This document shows positions 45,791 through 56,606 of a stretch of DNA of 64,000 nucleotides, piece after piece. Numbering within the stretch: the stretch's first letter is position 1; each line of letters starts with the position of its first letter. A model generated the notes under the pieces. That model saw only the letters and a list, made by a program, of their open reading frames with translations, did no database searches and was not told where the DNA came from. The DNA is taken from NCBI GenBank assembly GCA_021399435.1, contig JAJTUP010000077.1, positions 62,001-126,000 of the forward strand, written 5' to 3'. The position numbers were made by a program, and so were the translations under genes. Source of the stretch: Diaporthe sp. PMI_573 (taxonomy: Eukaryota; Ascomycota; Sordariomycetes; Diaporthales; Diaporthaceae).

Positions 45791-46165
45791 TAATCACAGA
45801 GCCAATCGACAAAGTCCACTTCTTTCCGAATTCTCACGTGAGGACTGTTACCAGAGGCGCGACTAGCATGGCGAATGCAAAGTTGAACCCCCCGACAAAT
45901 CCGTAGTCCATGGAAGATGCCTCGGGGAAAAGCCCCGAAGACAGATACTGGGAGAGATAAATGCCGTAAGACGAGGAGTAGGTCAGCACGGATCGTCGTG
46001 AAGTAGGTGTGTCAGCGGGCAGAGACTAACAGCTGTCACGCCCCAAGTGAAGCAGTTAAACACGAAGCACGAGCAAACAACGATCCATCCATATCCACCG
46101 TCCGGTGGAGATTCGGCGGAAGGATCGTTTCGCTGACGTACTTGAGGAGGACTTTGAGCCGACAT
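45791..46165 (-). pseudogene. Truncated monocarboxylate-type MFS transporter fused to the NB-ARC fragment
   Basis: The start MSAQSPPQVRQRNDP leads into DGGYGWIVVCSCFVFNCFTW and GVTA, the classic first membrane span of fungal MCT-type MFS transporters. A GTTAGT donor follows at 46030. The next segment, SYGIYLSQYLSSGLFPEASS (from about 45971), continues MDYGFVGGFNFAFAMLVAPL, then a TGA at 45836-45834 where Arg is expected, then EFGKKWTLSIGSV. No AG stands at the expected acceptor before SYG, so splicing is probably lost. At about 45790 the reading passes directly into NB-ARC sequence. Ten of twelve membrane spans are missing. Confidence 0.72.
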
Positions 46166-47382
46166 AGCGACGGTTTCTTCGGCTACTGTAGGCCACAGGA
46201 CTTCTAGGCGAAAATAATATGTGGGAGTGTCAAGATTGTGAAAGCTGGGCGCACCATGTCAATGTGGTGTAAAGTAGCAGAGAGGTTCAGTATCATCCTA
46301 CAAGAAGAGGAGAGTGCTACACCAAGTTTTAATCATACCTCAAGGAACGATCAATCAGTCAGAGCAGTGGGTATTGAAAAGGTTGCCCACAGTATCAATA
46401 ATGAGAGTAATTAGGATGACGTCAGCATTCACACACAAGGAGGCGGGCCACTCTAAGCCTGATGCAGTCATTTTTGGATGTGTCACTGCTCCCGACCATT
46501 TTTGGCAAGAGCTGTAGCACTATCTCCGGGAGCTAGTGGCCTGAAAGGAGACATATCAGCGGCGGCAGCCATCGTTAAACCCGGCGTAGCAATGCACATT
46601 TAGAATGTCAAGTCCGAGACCGTTCCTGCGCTATAATCCGAAGTACGGAGTACCTGGTTTCTGCGTCGCTGCATAATGATCGATTTATGCATATTCTCCC
46701 TCGTCCAAGATTGTGTAAAGTTGGAAAGAAGCGTGTCACCGCTGCGATCAGACGATTTCTTCGACGAGTTTCCTCTCCAGGTCTTCATACCACGGCACAG
46801 CTACGCTAGGTCATTCTAGAAAGGGCAAGTATTGAAGGATGAGACGCAACTTTGCCCCTACTCGCGGGTCCTTCTATAGTGGCAATCTGGAAATCCGCCT
46901 AGGTGCGCCGAACTGAAAGCCAGAGAAGAATAGCAAGTTGGAGGTTGTGGTGGGCTAGCTGCCGGTTGACTGCATTTAGAATCCCACGGCCGAGCGCCAG
47001 GTCGAGCCTCGAACTGCCTTAATGACTGCCAACCACGCAAACGTTTCCACATCTACCAATAAGGAAACTGGACTGCCAGATTCCACTTCCGATAAAGGTG
47101 ACTCCCCAGTAAGCTAAAAGCCCTCGAAACCGAGTTGCGTTGCCTTCAGCAGCCTCCGGTACCCCCACCACCAGCCACACTGTGCCGGCAACAACCCACG
47201 CGAGGCTATCGGGATGCATAGCCATCGCGACTTAGAGAACAAACATGCCGCCCGAGAAACTGCCGACCCTTTGTTGGACCCCCCCTATAGCTACCACTCC
47301 CCCACGATAAGTCCATGTGACGATGTCCCGGATCGCATCGTAGGCCGCAGCTTTACCCCTTATTCCGGTATGCAGGTAATAT
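46166..47382. other. Intergenic or degraded, no gene recognised
   Basis: A hydrophobic minus-strand frame at 47225-47019 (AWVVAGTVWLVVGVPEA, RGLLAYWGVTFIGSGIW) might be a membrane-protein exon; it did not match a family. The rest has only short frames. Confidence 0.3.
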
Positions 47383-48988
47383 CTATGTATGCCTGGTTAG
47401 AGGCCTGCTAGACAACCCGGGAGGGAAACCTACGTCCTGTTGTACGAGAAGAGCACCTGGGCCTACGCAAGGACCAAACTCTTGCCGGGGCATCGTGGTC
47501 GCGCTAGGCTGAGACGGCCGTATATAAACCGTCTGAAGCGGGATCTCCAAATCGATTTTCTTTGCGTAAGCGCCAATGAGTCTTATGCGAAAGAGCAGTG
47601 AATATGACCTCGCGATAAAAATACTGCAAAATGCCGGCAGCAAGGTCTCTGGTGGCTTGATGGAGATCTGGACCGACGCCCGCCACAAGGCGTCCTCGCC
47701 TTCAGCCGGCGTGTCGAAGGAGCCAGATTGCCGCAATGACAATCCACCACTTGCGGACGAAGTTGTGGAACTGTTAGAAATGCTTTGTCGGCCGCCGTCC
47801 CTCATCAAAGCTTCGCATCTAGGGGAGTTATCGTTGATGATACTTGGATGGCTATACTCCCACTCCAGCTGCGAGAATCGTTGTTCTTAGAGTTTTATGA
47901 CTTTGTCGTGAAGCCGGAGCAACCCCTGCGATGGGTCCGTCTGCTTCGGCATGCACGAGATCGGCTCAGCGGAGTAGAAAGTCCTCGCCAAAATGGCCGG
48001 CTTTACCCCGAGGGATAATTTCTGCAGGCGCTGTGCTGGCAATGATATAGGATAGACCATCAGTGAAAGTGTGCATTCCGTTGACGCGGCAGTTGTGGGT
48101 GCCAAATAAATAAGTGGAAGCGGCTCCGAGGCACTCATAGCGATAGACCCGAGGTGACCGCCGAATGCATGCTTCAAAATTGGCGTTGCGGCGCTCAAGA
48201 TGAACTCTCCAGGGAAGCTCTCTGTATGCGTTGGCGGTTGGACCTCAGAATAAGGAAGATACTGGATCTCTTTTGTCGCCTTGACCTCACTAGGTGCCGC
48301 CGTATCTGCATCGTGCTTGGGGCGGTAATGAACGAGAGCATGAAGGTTGTAGGTTATGGACAATGCAGGGTATTGAAAGGCGTCGAAGTGTCTCGAATTC
48401 GATATCATAGCGAAGGACGGCGGCAGAATCTGACACAGAGGTGGTTTCTCGGGGTTGGGATATTCGGTCCCCGAGGGAACAACGAAGGAGAAGGGGAAGG
48501 TGTAGCGTTTCCATCCGTCCTTGGCTTCATGCTCCTCGATGGAATGAAGCGGCCCACAGCAATTGCTGTCAAGGAACTGGTGACACTTAACGTTAGCATG
48601 GCGTATGTTGCAATGCAGAGGTGTGTCCACCAACGAGGTCTGTGGCTCTCATAGTTGCTATGCTGTGCACGTGAGGGTTTGATGGGTATGAGATGAGTTG
48701 GTTGTCTTCCGAACGGTAAACCAAAACTCTAGTTGACTGTGATCCTAGATATTATGAATTAGCAGCCCGTGTACCGGTGAATATGGTCTCCGACTTACCT
48801 TGGAACAAAACCTCCAGGCTCGTGAACTGGAGTGGTGATTTTGCGGAGATGTGGACGCGACCTTCCAGCGAATTTCCCGGCCTTCGGCAGTTGCCATCGC
48901 TGTGGTCCGACTCCGACCTGCACACCGCGCAATCAAACACTTCGATTTCCAAGCCGACTTCAATCGGGCTGTTCTGTCCACTAGCCAT
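47383..48988 (-). pseudogene. Arrestin-domain protein with one in-frame stop
   Basis: Exon 1 starts at ATG 48988 (MASGQNSPIEVGLEIEVFDC) and reaches LEGRVHISAKSPLQFTSLEV LFQG before a GTAAGT donor at 48798. A middle exon (VLVYRSEDNQLISYPSN) and a third exon from 48585 (CHQFLDSNCCGPLHSIEEHE, GWKRYTFPFSFVVP) follow; the second intron's donor is not certain. A TAA at 47889-47887 interrupts the arrestin C-domain. The same frame continues with EQRFSQLEWEYSHPSI and LLPAFCSIFIARSYSLLFRI to 47383. The stop is one C-to-T step from Gln. Fungal arrestins of this kind recruit ubiquitin ligases to membrane transporters or scaffold pH signalling; which applies here is unknown. Confidence 0.72.
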
Positions 48989-50149
48989 CGCAGGACGTGG
49001 GGCAGTATTCCTAGAACTGTTGCATACAATGTACTGTACAACTAGCGAAACGATAGCCTGATCTGTCGAGAGATTGGCGCCGGGAAAGGTTGACTTGACA
49101 TGTAGATGTAGGTAGGGATTGTTCGTCTGATGCACTCCACTTTGCCCTTCCACTTAAGGTAGGTAGGTACGTCGGAAGCAGATGGACAGGACTCTGACCA
49201 ATGAGATCGGCCGGATGACGTACATCTGGCCTCGTGACAGCTGATTGAAACCGCCTAGCCACACTCGGACCAATTTGAACATTTTGCTGGTGACATATCG
49301 ATTTAGACTAGCAGTCGAAGCTTTCGCCTCTGGGAGCCTTGAAGGGAGCAGCAGGAAGATATACCAGCCATCCCAGGCCGGGTCCGATTGTCAATTTCGT
49401 TGACTCCGCAACAGGACTTTGGGAGTCAATACACTTGAGTGGAACACAGCGGTGGACGGCCCGGCGGCTTTCCTTCCTATCCCGGGCGTCATGCAGCTGG
49501 ACAGTCATTACCAAGCGCCTCATTCGAACTGCGGCTCTGCACCAATTAATCCGCCCCATTGACAGATACCCTGCAATGTTTGGGGAAGGTGGCTGCTTGT
49601 CCCACAGTGCAAGGGTACCTATCTGTGGGGTATTTCAGCCTTGTCACTAGTGTCCCTTGCAAACTAAGTTCTTTTTCCTACTTTTGCCGATGCTTACCCT
49701 GCCCCTGCGGCATGGGAACCGTCACACCGAGCAGCTTATTGGCCGATGGAATTGCCTCTCATCCGCTCGAGTCAATGGTGTCAAGCTACCCCCCGCGGTC
49801 CTGTGCACTACTCAGAGTTCCAATGTTGCGAATGGATGCAGAACCCCGCGAAGCACCCCCCAAGGGTCCGGCCTCCGTACCGCGTTCCTCCCCCGGTGGA
49901 GCTGCGGGAAGTTGCAGCGCCGATCTGGATATGGCAAGTTGAAATGCTGTTTCGGTACTTGGCCACTGCAAGCGCCGTGCGGGCTACCAAACTGTTTCCA
50001 GCCAGAAGTAGTCAAGTCTCAGATCATAACGGCGCCATGCCGAAGGAAACTTTCTTGAGGGTTCTCCTGGCGGGCATCTAGACGTGATATGTGTGCTACC
50101 ATGTCTCGCCCACGCGTTAGCATGGATAACATATCGAATAACCCCTCGC
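48989..50149. other. Intergenic, possible upstream part of the second arrestin fragment
   Basis: No gene is recognised. Plus-strand frames between 49339 and 50081 have no domain. The last 400 bp could contain decayed arrestin sequence, since a recognisable arrestin piece follows. Confidence 0.3.
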
Positions 50150-50330
50150 CCCGGACCGGTTTTAATGATCACTCTCCTTCCAAGGAGTGCTAGAGACGGC
50201 TCTCACGTGCCCACGTTTTGCAGTGCCCTCGTGGCTCGTAACTATACTCTTGCGGTCAGGATCCGGGTATCAGGTGCCCGATGTGGCCCATTTGACCTCG
50301 AAACTCCTCTACAGATCATCCACGCTCCTT
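50150..50330 (+). pseudogene. Second arrestin C-domain fragment
   Basis: The plus strand reads VPTFCSALVARNYTLAVRIR, then VSGARCGPFDLETPLQIIHA P. This parallels LPAFCSIFIARSYSLLFRIR and IDLEIPLQTVYIRP in the arrestin gene at 47383-48988, including spacing. Only about 60 residues are recognisable. It lies in opposite orientation to the larger copy, about 2.7 kb away. MITE-related sequence begins right after it. Confidence 0.55.
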
Positions 50331-50417
50331 CGAACCGCAAACCGCTTGCGGTTTGCATCTCCTGTGCCTATGAATGATTCGAGCACCTGAAAATAATAAA
50401 TTTTCCTTTCACATTTA

Positions 50418-50661
50418 GGCTTCGTTCCCCAAGGCTCTTTTTACGGCAAGCCGCTTGCAGTTTGCGCACGGTTGAGCCGGCGATGACTGGACCCATTTTT
50501 GGTGGTCAGAGATTGACCACCAAAGGTGGGTCCTCTAGCTGCGCCTAGCCGCCTCTTATTGGATCCCGCATGTACGTTTTTAACAACCGAGGGACCGAGT
50601 TTGGGACAGGAGACGCGAACCGCAAGCGGTTTGCCCAAAAGAGCCTTGAGGAACGACGCTT
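50418..50661. mobile_element. MITE of about 244 bp with inverted terminal repeats
   Basis: The left arm (from 50418, GGCTTCGTTCCCCAAGGCTC) and the right arm (ending 50661) are imperfect inverted repeats of about 50 bp. Both contain the CCGCTTGCGGTTTGCG-like core. There is no coding capacity. Sequence related to single ends recurs at 57710-57737 (right end), 58651-58708 (left end) and 50336-50370 (core only). A target duplication could not be fixed. Confidence 0.7.
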
Positions 50662-51095
50662 GGATTTTGGCAATTTCAAGGGCGTTGGAATTACATCTGA
50701 GTTTGCGGCGTTTGCGTGGGCGTTCGGAAGTTATCGTAACGGGGGTTAGGATGGCGTATGTTTTGGTGGCGATCTACTTTAGGTGTCTAACTAGAGTGGC
50801 CTAGATTGGTAGGTTGAGTGGAGGAGAAATCAACCCAGTGCGGCGATTGCGAGGCGAAGGACGGCTTGGAGTAGGCCCCATATTTCTTCCTGCGAAGTTG
50901 CGCCGTGACAGGATTCGCCAGGGGTAAACTCGGTCGACGAGGTTGGCGCTGTCGCCTCGTGGATGAGCTGGCACCAATCGACGAGGCTCACTGGCACCGA
51001 CGCGGATCTATACAAGCCTGCAAATTCTCTCCCACTCCACTTGATCTGTTCATTCCAGCCAGGTTGTTCCCCTATGAGACTGAAAACTTTCAGCA
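50662..51095. other. Flank between MITE and SET fragment
   Basis: Short frames only; nothing recognised. It may contain the promoter of the SET fragment. Confidence 0.35.
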
Positions 51096-51338
51096 TTGAA
51101 TTGTTGCTCTGTATGCAACGACGACCATGGTCCTGGATCATTTGTTAGTTGCCAAGATCAGCCTTGTCGTCCTGTACCTGACTTGCCCTGTGTAGCCTAT
51201 CGCCAGCTTCCGATGCCTGGCAACGCGCCATTCGAGTTGAAGCCCTCGTCAGGAAAGGGATGGGGTGCCTTCGCCACGAGACGAATCGAACGAGGAGCCC
51301 TGATTCTGAGCGAGGAGCCACTCTTCACTATCTCCCTC
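51096..51338 (+). pseudogene. SET-domain protein, 5' fragment
   Basis: The frame has a Cys-rich start (NCCSVCNDDHGPGSFVSCQD), then FELKPSSGKGWGAFATRRIE and RGALILSEEPLFTI, the opening strand pair of a SET domain with its GxG-like GWGAFA motif and EEPLF. No ATG start is visible (the frame opens at TTG). The sequence is cut at about 51338 and replaced by antisense LINE sequence, so the catalytic NHS/Y motifs are absent. It cannot be an active methyltransferase. Confidence 0.7.
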
Positions 51339-51995
51339 TACCCATAGCTCCGTAGTTTTATAGTGTTTCACGTCCTCTTGGAACGTAATAATTATGTTCC
51401 CGGAGGGTAGGCGTTGCGCCGCTATCGCTTCGTTAACGCTGAGTGCGTTATTTACCGCCTTGATGGTGTCCCTCGGTTCTCTCGTCTTGAACTGTTCTTC
51501 CTGCTCCTTTGGGGCTCGGATTAAGACTTCGTGGCCCCTTCGTGCCGGGATGATGAGCGCCGATTTACTACTAAATCGCGTCGACATCGTCCCGGCTACG
51601 CTGGCCCAGCTCCTCTTTGCCGACGCGCATGTTGTGGCGCTGGTTAGCGGGGCAATCTTCGTCGGGGGCTCTCATAGCTCCTAGGGGATTTGTCTGGTCG
51701 TCTCCCTGATTAGGGCTCTCGTCACGTCGTGGTTCCCTCCTCCCTGGAGGAGTTGGCTTGCGGCCGCTGCGTCGTCGTCTCGCTGTTGGGTGGCCTTTGC
51801 TGCCGCTGCTTCGCGGGCCTCCACCTCCCTTGGCACCCACTCCCACACTTCTCCCTGTATTCCTTTGCACTAGATCGGCGATGCTTTCGTTCCATCGCTT
51901 CCTTAGCTCCCTATTCGCTGAGTCCGATTCCGGTGTTTTAAGGCTTGTCGGCGGCGCAATTGGGCCGGGGGCTTTTTTTTTCTTTTTTTTTTCTC
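51339..51995 (-). mobile_element. 5' part of a Tad-like LINE (ORF1 only)
   Basis: The minus strand reads, in two frames, an Arg/Pro/Gly-rich start (51870-51571) and then ALIIPARRGHEVLIRAPKEQ, REPRDTIKAVNNALSVNEAI and AAQRLPSGNIIITFQEDVKH. The latter is characteristic of the ORF1 protein of fungal Tad-clade non-LTR retrotransposons. ORF2 (endonuclease and reverse transcriptase) is missing. LINEs are usually lost from the 5' side, so a 5'-only piece points to later rearrangement rather than aborted insertion. Confidence 0.65.
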
Positions 51996-52408
51996 AAAGG
52001 CATTAAATACTAGACAAGTAGACTGGACTAGATAGCGTGTCTCCGTCTATATATTTGCTTGTTAGCTGTGGCGTACAAACGACCGCCTTACTGATAGAGA
52101 GGAGAGACGGGAACACTTAGGGCACGGCGGCTTTCAGTCATAGACATCATTAAGGGTGCGGAATGAATTGCAATCCCTCATCCTGAGACTGGCAGTGATG
52201 GAAGTTCGGTGTGGCTCGCAAACAAAAGTGATTTGGGTCAGCACACAGTCTCTGAAGCCCGCTTTATAGCATCACGAAGCGGCAGATGTCGGCGTCCTGA
52301 GGAGGAATAGCAGTCCTCCCCACCGCCACCTCTGGCCAGTCTAACTCGTCCCGCTAGTGAGATGCGCTGCTTATCCCAGGGACAGCCAGCTCTTTGTAGG
52401 GTACTAGG
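51996..52408. other. Intergenic, 3' region of the PHS transporter
   Basis: No coding sequence seen. It contains the 3' flank of the minus-strand transporter. The T-rich run at about 51971-51993 lies at the 5' edge of the LINE piece. Confidence 0.4.
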
Positions 52409-54455
52409 TCAAGCTATAGCAAACCATCCTTGAATTGCAAAGGGATGCCACCATCCCGGTAAATTGAATTCCACCCTCCGCTTATGCCATGGCGGTCGTA
52501 CACTAATGTCCTCCAACTTGCACGTGACTAATTTACCATCTACCTGCTGCTGTGTCTCAGGAGTGAAGAAGTATGATAGGAGCGCGCCAAAAGCTCCTGC
52601 TAGACTAAGCACCACAAGCACAAAACCTGCCCTGGAGATACTAGTGGTTTGTGCTAGGAATACGGCTAAGATACCTCCAAGACTTCCAGCCGCCGCCGAT
52701 CCTCTATAGCAAGCGCAGCGGTATCTCGTGGGGAAGACTTCGGCCGGGATGAGAAACATAAGGCTGCTGGGTCCTGTTATAGGAATATAGCTTGTATCAG
52801 TAGACGTTGGGATTATCTAATTCAGGGTAGGCAGCTACACTCACCTAATAGCACGAAATGGCTGATACTAAGCATCACTACAGTAGCTAGACTGCGCGAG
52901 CTGTGGTTGGCGACGTAGTAGATTGCCCAAGTGACAAGAAACATGATCGAGGTGATACCAAACGAGAGGGTGAGGAAAGATCTTCGGCGAATGCGGTTTA
53001 CAACTATTATTGAACATAGTCCGCCGAGGAGAGATCCGGCTGAGGCTGTTGCAATATATCGTCTGAACTGATGGATTAAGACGTCATAAATGGTCATGCA
53101 GGGATTGTTGGAATTTGTTTGCCATACAGGGAGACCGTTAGACCATCCAGGGATAGAGGAAATTCCCTCTGGGAGACACTCCAAAGCCTGCAAAGCGTCA
53201 ATGCGAATCGTTGGTGTGGTAGACCATATGTCGGCAAGCAGCCGTCCATAGTCGAGGCCAAATTCGTAGAAACCTAACTCGACGAGAAAACACATGGCGG
53301 AGATGCCCAGAAACAGGATCCAGCTCCGATCTTTGACAAAATATTCGTGCAGAGAGTGACGGGAAAAGCTGGCGGTGGTCTCCGGCGGTTCTGTCCGCGG
53401 AAGGGAACGAGATAATGACCCGTCTCCCGCGCTCGAATGCATGGTTCGCTGCTTCTGATCCCCGTAGATTCTCTTGATATCGTTCAGTGCAACAAGCGGA
53501 TTTCCCTTCACCTCGAGGTTGAACATTCCGGATTCTGGAACGAAAATAGAAACTGCTAGGCCGAAAATAATGGGGACCAGGCCAGCGGCTATAACGACAC
53601 GCCAGATGCGATCTAAGATAAGGGAACACTTGCCGACTAATTCAACATTCAGGCCGCAGTTCATTACCTCAAGTTGACGTGTCTCGCTCCAACCTAGCAG
53701 GGAGAACAGTCCTACGAGTTGGACAAGTGCTTGGCCCAAAGGTTGCATGATGAAGACTGCTAATACCACTGGGCCACGCCAGGCGGATGGAGTCCATTCG
53801 GTCGCGATGACTGCAGATAACCTAGGACGGCGATGAACTTAATGAAATCATAAAGCAAAGCAAAGGCGTCCTTACGAATCTATGCTGGATTAGCAGGAAT
53901 AGCCTACACTTAGAACACGTGAAGACGTAGACATGTTACTTACATAAAGCTCCACTGCCTATCCCGGCGAAAAAGCGCCAGGTAGTAATCAAGGTGATAA
54001 GGGGCACACTATTGTTGTAACCGGGGCCGCTCATGAGAAGATAAATCGTAGGGACCATGATGAAAAAGAGGGACGCCCGGTAGGCATACATCCGTCCAAG
54101 GTAGTCGCCTAGTACGCCGAAAACTACCTGTCCGACGACAGCTCCGAGGAGGGCAAATGAGTTCATGAGGATTCCAGTCCGGACTCCATCAGGAAAGTAA
54201 ACGAAAGCAATGATTGGAAGAGCGGCAGTTGTGGCGAATAGAGTATAGGAGCTGGCCAAAAGGCCAGATGAGGCCACGAGCCAAATACGCCAACTCCATG
54301 TATTCGTGTCGATCCTGCATCTTAACTTCTGCCGATCCTGTACTAGTATTATTGAGAGTCCATAAAGACAGGGACGGGCGCTGGGATCTCTTGTCTATTG
54401 GGTGTAAGGCTTCTAAGGGAGAGAGAAATCTTACCTCCAATGCTTGCTCCGACAT
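52409..54455 (-). CDS. PHS-family MFS transporter (phosphate:H+ symporter type), intact
   Basis: Five exons on minus: 54455-54435, 54337-53944, 53879-53876, 53821-52845 and 52773-52409, giving 586 residues. It has about twelve membrane spans with a long central loop, as in Pho84/Git1-like carriers. Motifs: FALLGAVVGQVVFGVLGDYL GR (MFS loop 2-3 motif), AGIGSGALYSLSAV in span 4, IMQPLGQALVQLVG in span 5, and FLIPAEVFPTRYRC in the C-terminal half. All introns are 54-97 nt with GT..AG ends. The third exon is only ATTC; without it the frame is lost at the conserved span-4 motif. The acidic residue usual before the Tyr in that motif is Leu here. The substrate may be phosphate, glycerophosphoinositol or another organic acid. 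It sits at the plasma membrane by family. Confidence 0.9.
53876..53879 (-). other. Four-nucleotide microexon (ATTC) of the minus-strand transporter
   Basis: Exon 2 ends with T of a split Tyr codon at 53944, this microexon adds AT and TC, and exon 4 starts G-TTA-TCT-GCA. The result reads LYSLSAVIATEW, the conserved PHS motif. It is flanked by TAG and GTAAGG. Skipping it shifts the frame. Confidence 0.85.
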
Positions 54456-55079
54456 GGTTGTGCGTTTGGAGATAGAAATCACTTGTTGGTTCCGACCCAT
54501 GTTAATCCGTCGTGGGGTACGTCTCGCGTTATAGCGCTTCGCGGCGGCGTTACAGATGTCTAGATGTCCAGCTTGTCTTTGTGTAAGTATGGAGATTGGG
54601 CTCTCCAAACAGTACGAGAAACATGCCCAGTGGGTTGACGTTGAGTGCAAAGGATGATGAGTGATGAGAAGATGGGACTTGCCGCTGTGTTTTGTCTGGA
54701 ATTTGGCGGGGCTCGGCTAGACCTAAGCTCATGTTCGAGCCAATTAAATCATGGGACTGACAGCTCCCCGGCATTCAGGACCAAGCCTGGTTCGTTGACG
54801 CACGGTCCCGACGCTTTCCGCAGGGCATGTTACTGCGAGTGGTGCGAGCAGGCGTGGCATGAGCGGCAGGCACAACGTGCACTTCTGGAACCTGGTTCGA
54901 CAACGAGCAGTGCTGATTTGGCTCCATCAAAGACCTCCCTGTCCTAGAATGTCGCCGCGCAGGCGAATTAAAACCCCTTTCGAAACTTGATCACCCAGCC
55001 TCCCTCCCTTTGTAAATATGCCCTTTCGTTGTGAATTTCTGGTTCATACTGAAATATACCCAGACAACCTCCAACCCAA
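54456..55079. promoter_or_regulatory. Divergent promoter region of the two PHS transporters
   Basis: The two transporter start codons face outward across 624 bp with no other gene. CT-rich leader-like stretches lie before the plus-strand ATG. I see no clear TATA box at a standard distance and cannot name a specific regulator site. Confidence 0.55.
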
Positions 55080-55713
55080 ATGGCTTGCGGGCGGAAGAAC
55101 CGAGGCTTTTTAGGATCTGACGGCTCGGGCCTGTCGCAGCATGATAAAGCGGTATGCTAACACCTACATGCGTGGTTCAGCCTTCCCCAACTTGCTCCTT
55201 TTGACCCATCTCCCTTTTTGCTCAGCTTGAATCGGTCTTGACGTTCTGGCAGAATCGACGGCAGCTCCGGTACGAGATCGATTTGAACTCATGGAATCTC
55301 CGCATCTGGATGGTCGCAGCGTCTGGATTTCTTACCGACTCGTACAATCTCTTCGCCACTAATGTCATCCTCGCCTCTATCTCCTTCGTGTATTTTCCCG
55401 AAAATAGATGGGCCGGCTTGCTCATGAATGCCTGCACGCTCTTAGGTTCTGTAACAGGCCAGCTCCTATTTGGTTTCCTGGCCGACTGTTACGGCCGAAC
55501 CCGACTCTATGGGATCGAGCTTGTTCTTGTCATTACTTCTACCCTCGGCATGGCATTAGGCAGCAGCTCTGGCTTTAACACCTTGTCCTTCCTGGGATTG
55601 TTCACATTTTGGCGCTTCATAACCGGTATTGGAATCGGGGCTGAATGTAAGTAAGCCTAGTGCGTAACTGACCATTTGTATTAACCCAGTAACTCCTGGC
55701 TAATTATGAGCAG

Positions 55714-55717
55714 ATCC
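55714..55717 (+). other. Four-nucleotide microexon (ATCC) of the plus-strand transporter
   Basis: Exon 2 ends GAA-T at 55646; the microexon supplies AT-CC; exon 4 starts T-CTT-AGC at 55772. The joined product reads AEYPLSAVITSEW. It is flanked by GCAG and GTAAGC, with introns of 67 and 54 nt. Direct joining of exons 2 and 4 gives a stop five codons later. Confidence 0.88.
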
Positions 55718-56606
55718 GTAAGCTCGTATGCCTATGGCTTTCAGCGACATTAATTAACACCCTCTTATTAGTCTTAGCGCCGTGATCACCTCAGAGTGGT
55801 CATCTACCTCGGCTCGAGCATCTATGATATCATCAGTATTTCTGATGCAGCCCGTCGGCCAAGCTCTGGCCCAGCTCGTGGGCCTGAGTGTCCTTCAAGG
55901 AGTAAATGTTTCACACGACCTCCGAATAATGGGGTGTGGGCTTGATACCAAGTACGAGGACGAGTACCGTCAGATTATTGACGGTGTCTGGCGTATCGTC
56001 ATTGGTGTGGGAGCCATCCCAGCCGTCGTCGCCATTTTCTTTCGCTTCCTCCTCCCCGACTCTGGTCTCTATGTCCTTGAGGTAAAAAATAAGCCAAGGA
56101 CTATTTTGCAAGATACTAGGAGGATCTATGGAAACCCTCGGAGACAATACACAAACGGAGCCTGGAATCACCGAACCAATCCATCCGAGGAAGCAATGCC
56201 GGTCCAGTTCTCTAGACGCGACTTACATCGTTATTTCATCGAACAAGGGAATTGGCTATATTTGCTGGGAACATCAGCGACATGGTTTTTCATCGATGCA
56301 GCCTTCTGCGGATTTGGACTCGATAGCCGGACAGTTCTCGCCGACGTCTGGGCCACTACCGCCAGTGTGCCGATTAATTCAGATCTGCCTTGCTGGGAAT
56401 CCTCCTTCCCTGGAGGGACTTCGGTCGTTCCAGGGTGGATAGACCATCTTCCAGTATGGCAAACCGACGCTACCCAGCCCTGTAATACTATCTACGATGT
56501 GTTATTGCAGCAAGGCAAGCAGTATCTAACTACAGTCTCTGTCGGATCGGTCCTTGGGTGCGCCTGTTTTATATATGCAGTAGACCGGTTCCCTAGAAGA
56601 CAGTTC

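Noticed and set aside
48154..48654. 166-codon plus-strand frame
   Set aside because: It lies antisense to the third arrestin exon and has no domain; the arrestin reading is far better supported.
53198..53629. 143-codon frame overlapping the minus-strand transporter
   Set aside because: It is a shadow frame of exon 4, which has strong PHS motifs.
55718..55771. Treating 55647-55771 as one 125-nt intron
   Set aside because: The resulting junction gives a premature stop and loses the conserved YPLSAV motif, and the paralogue shows the same 4-nt exon.
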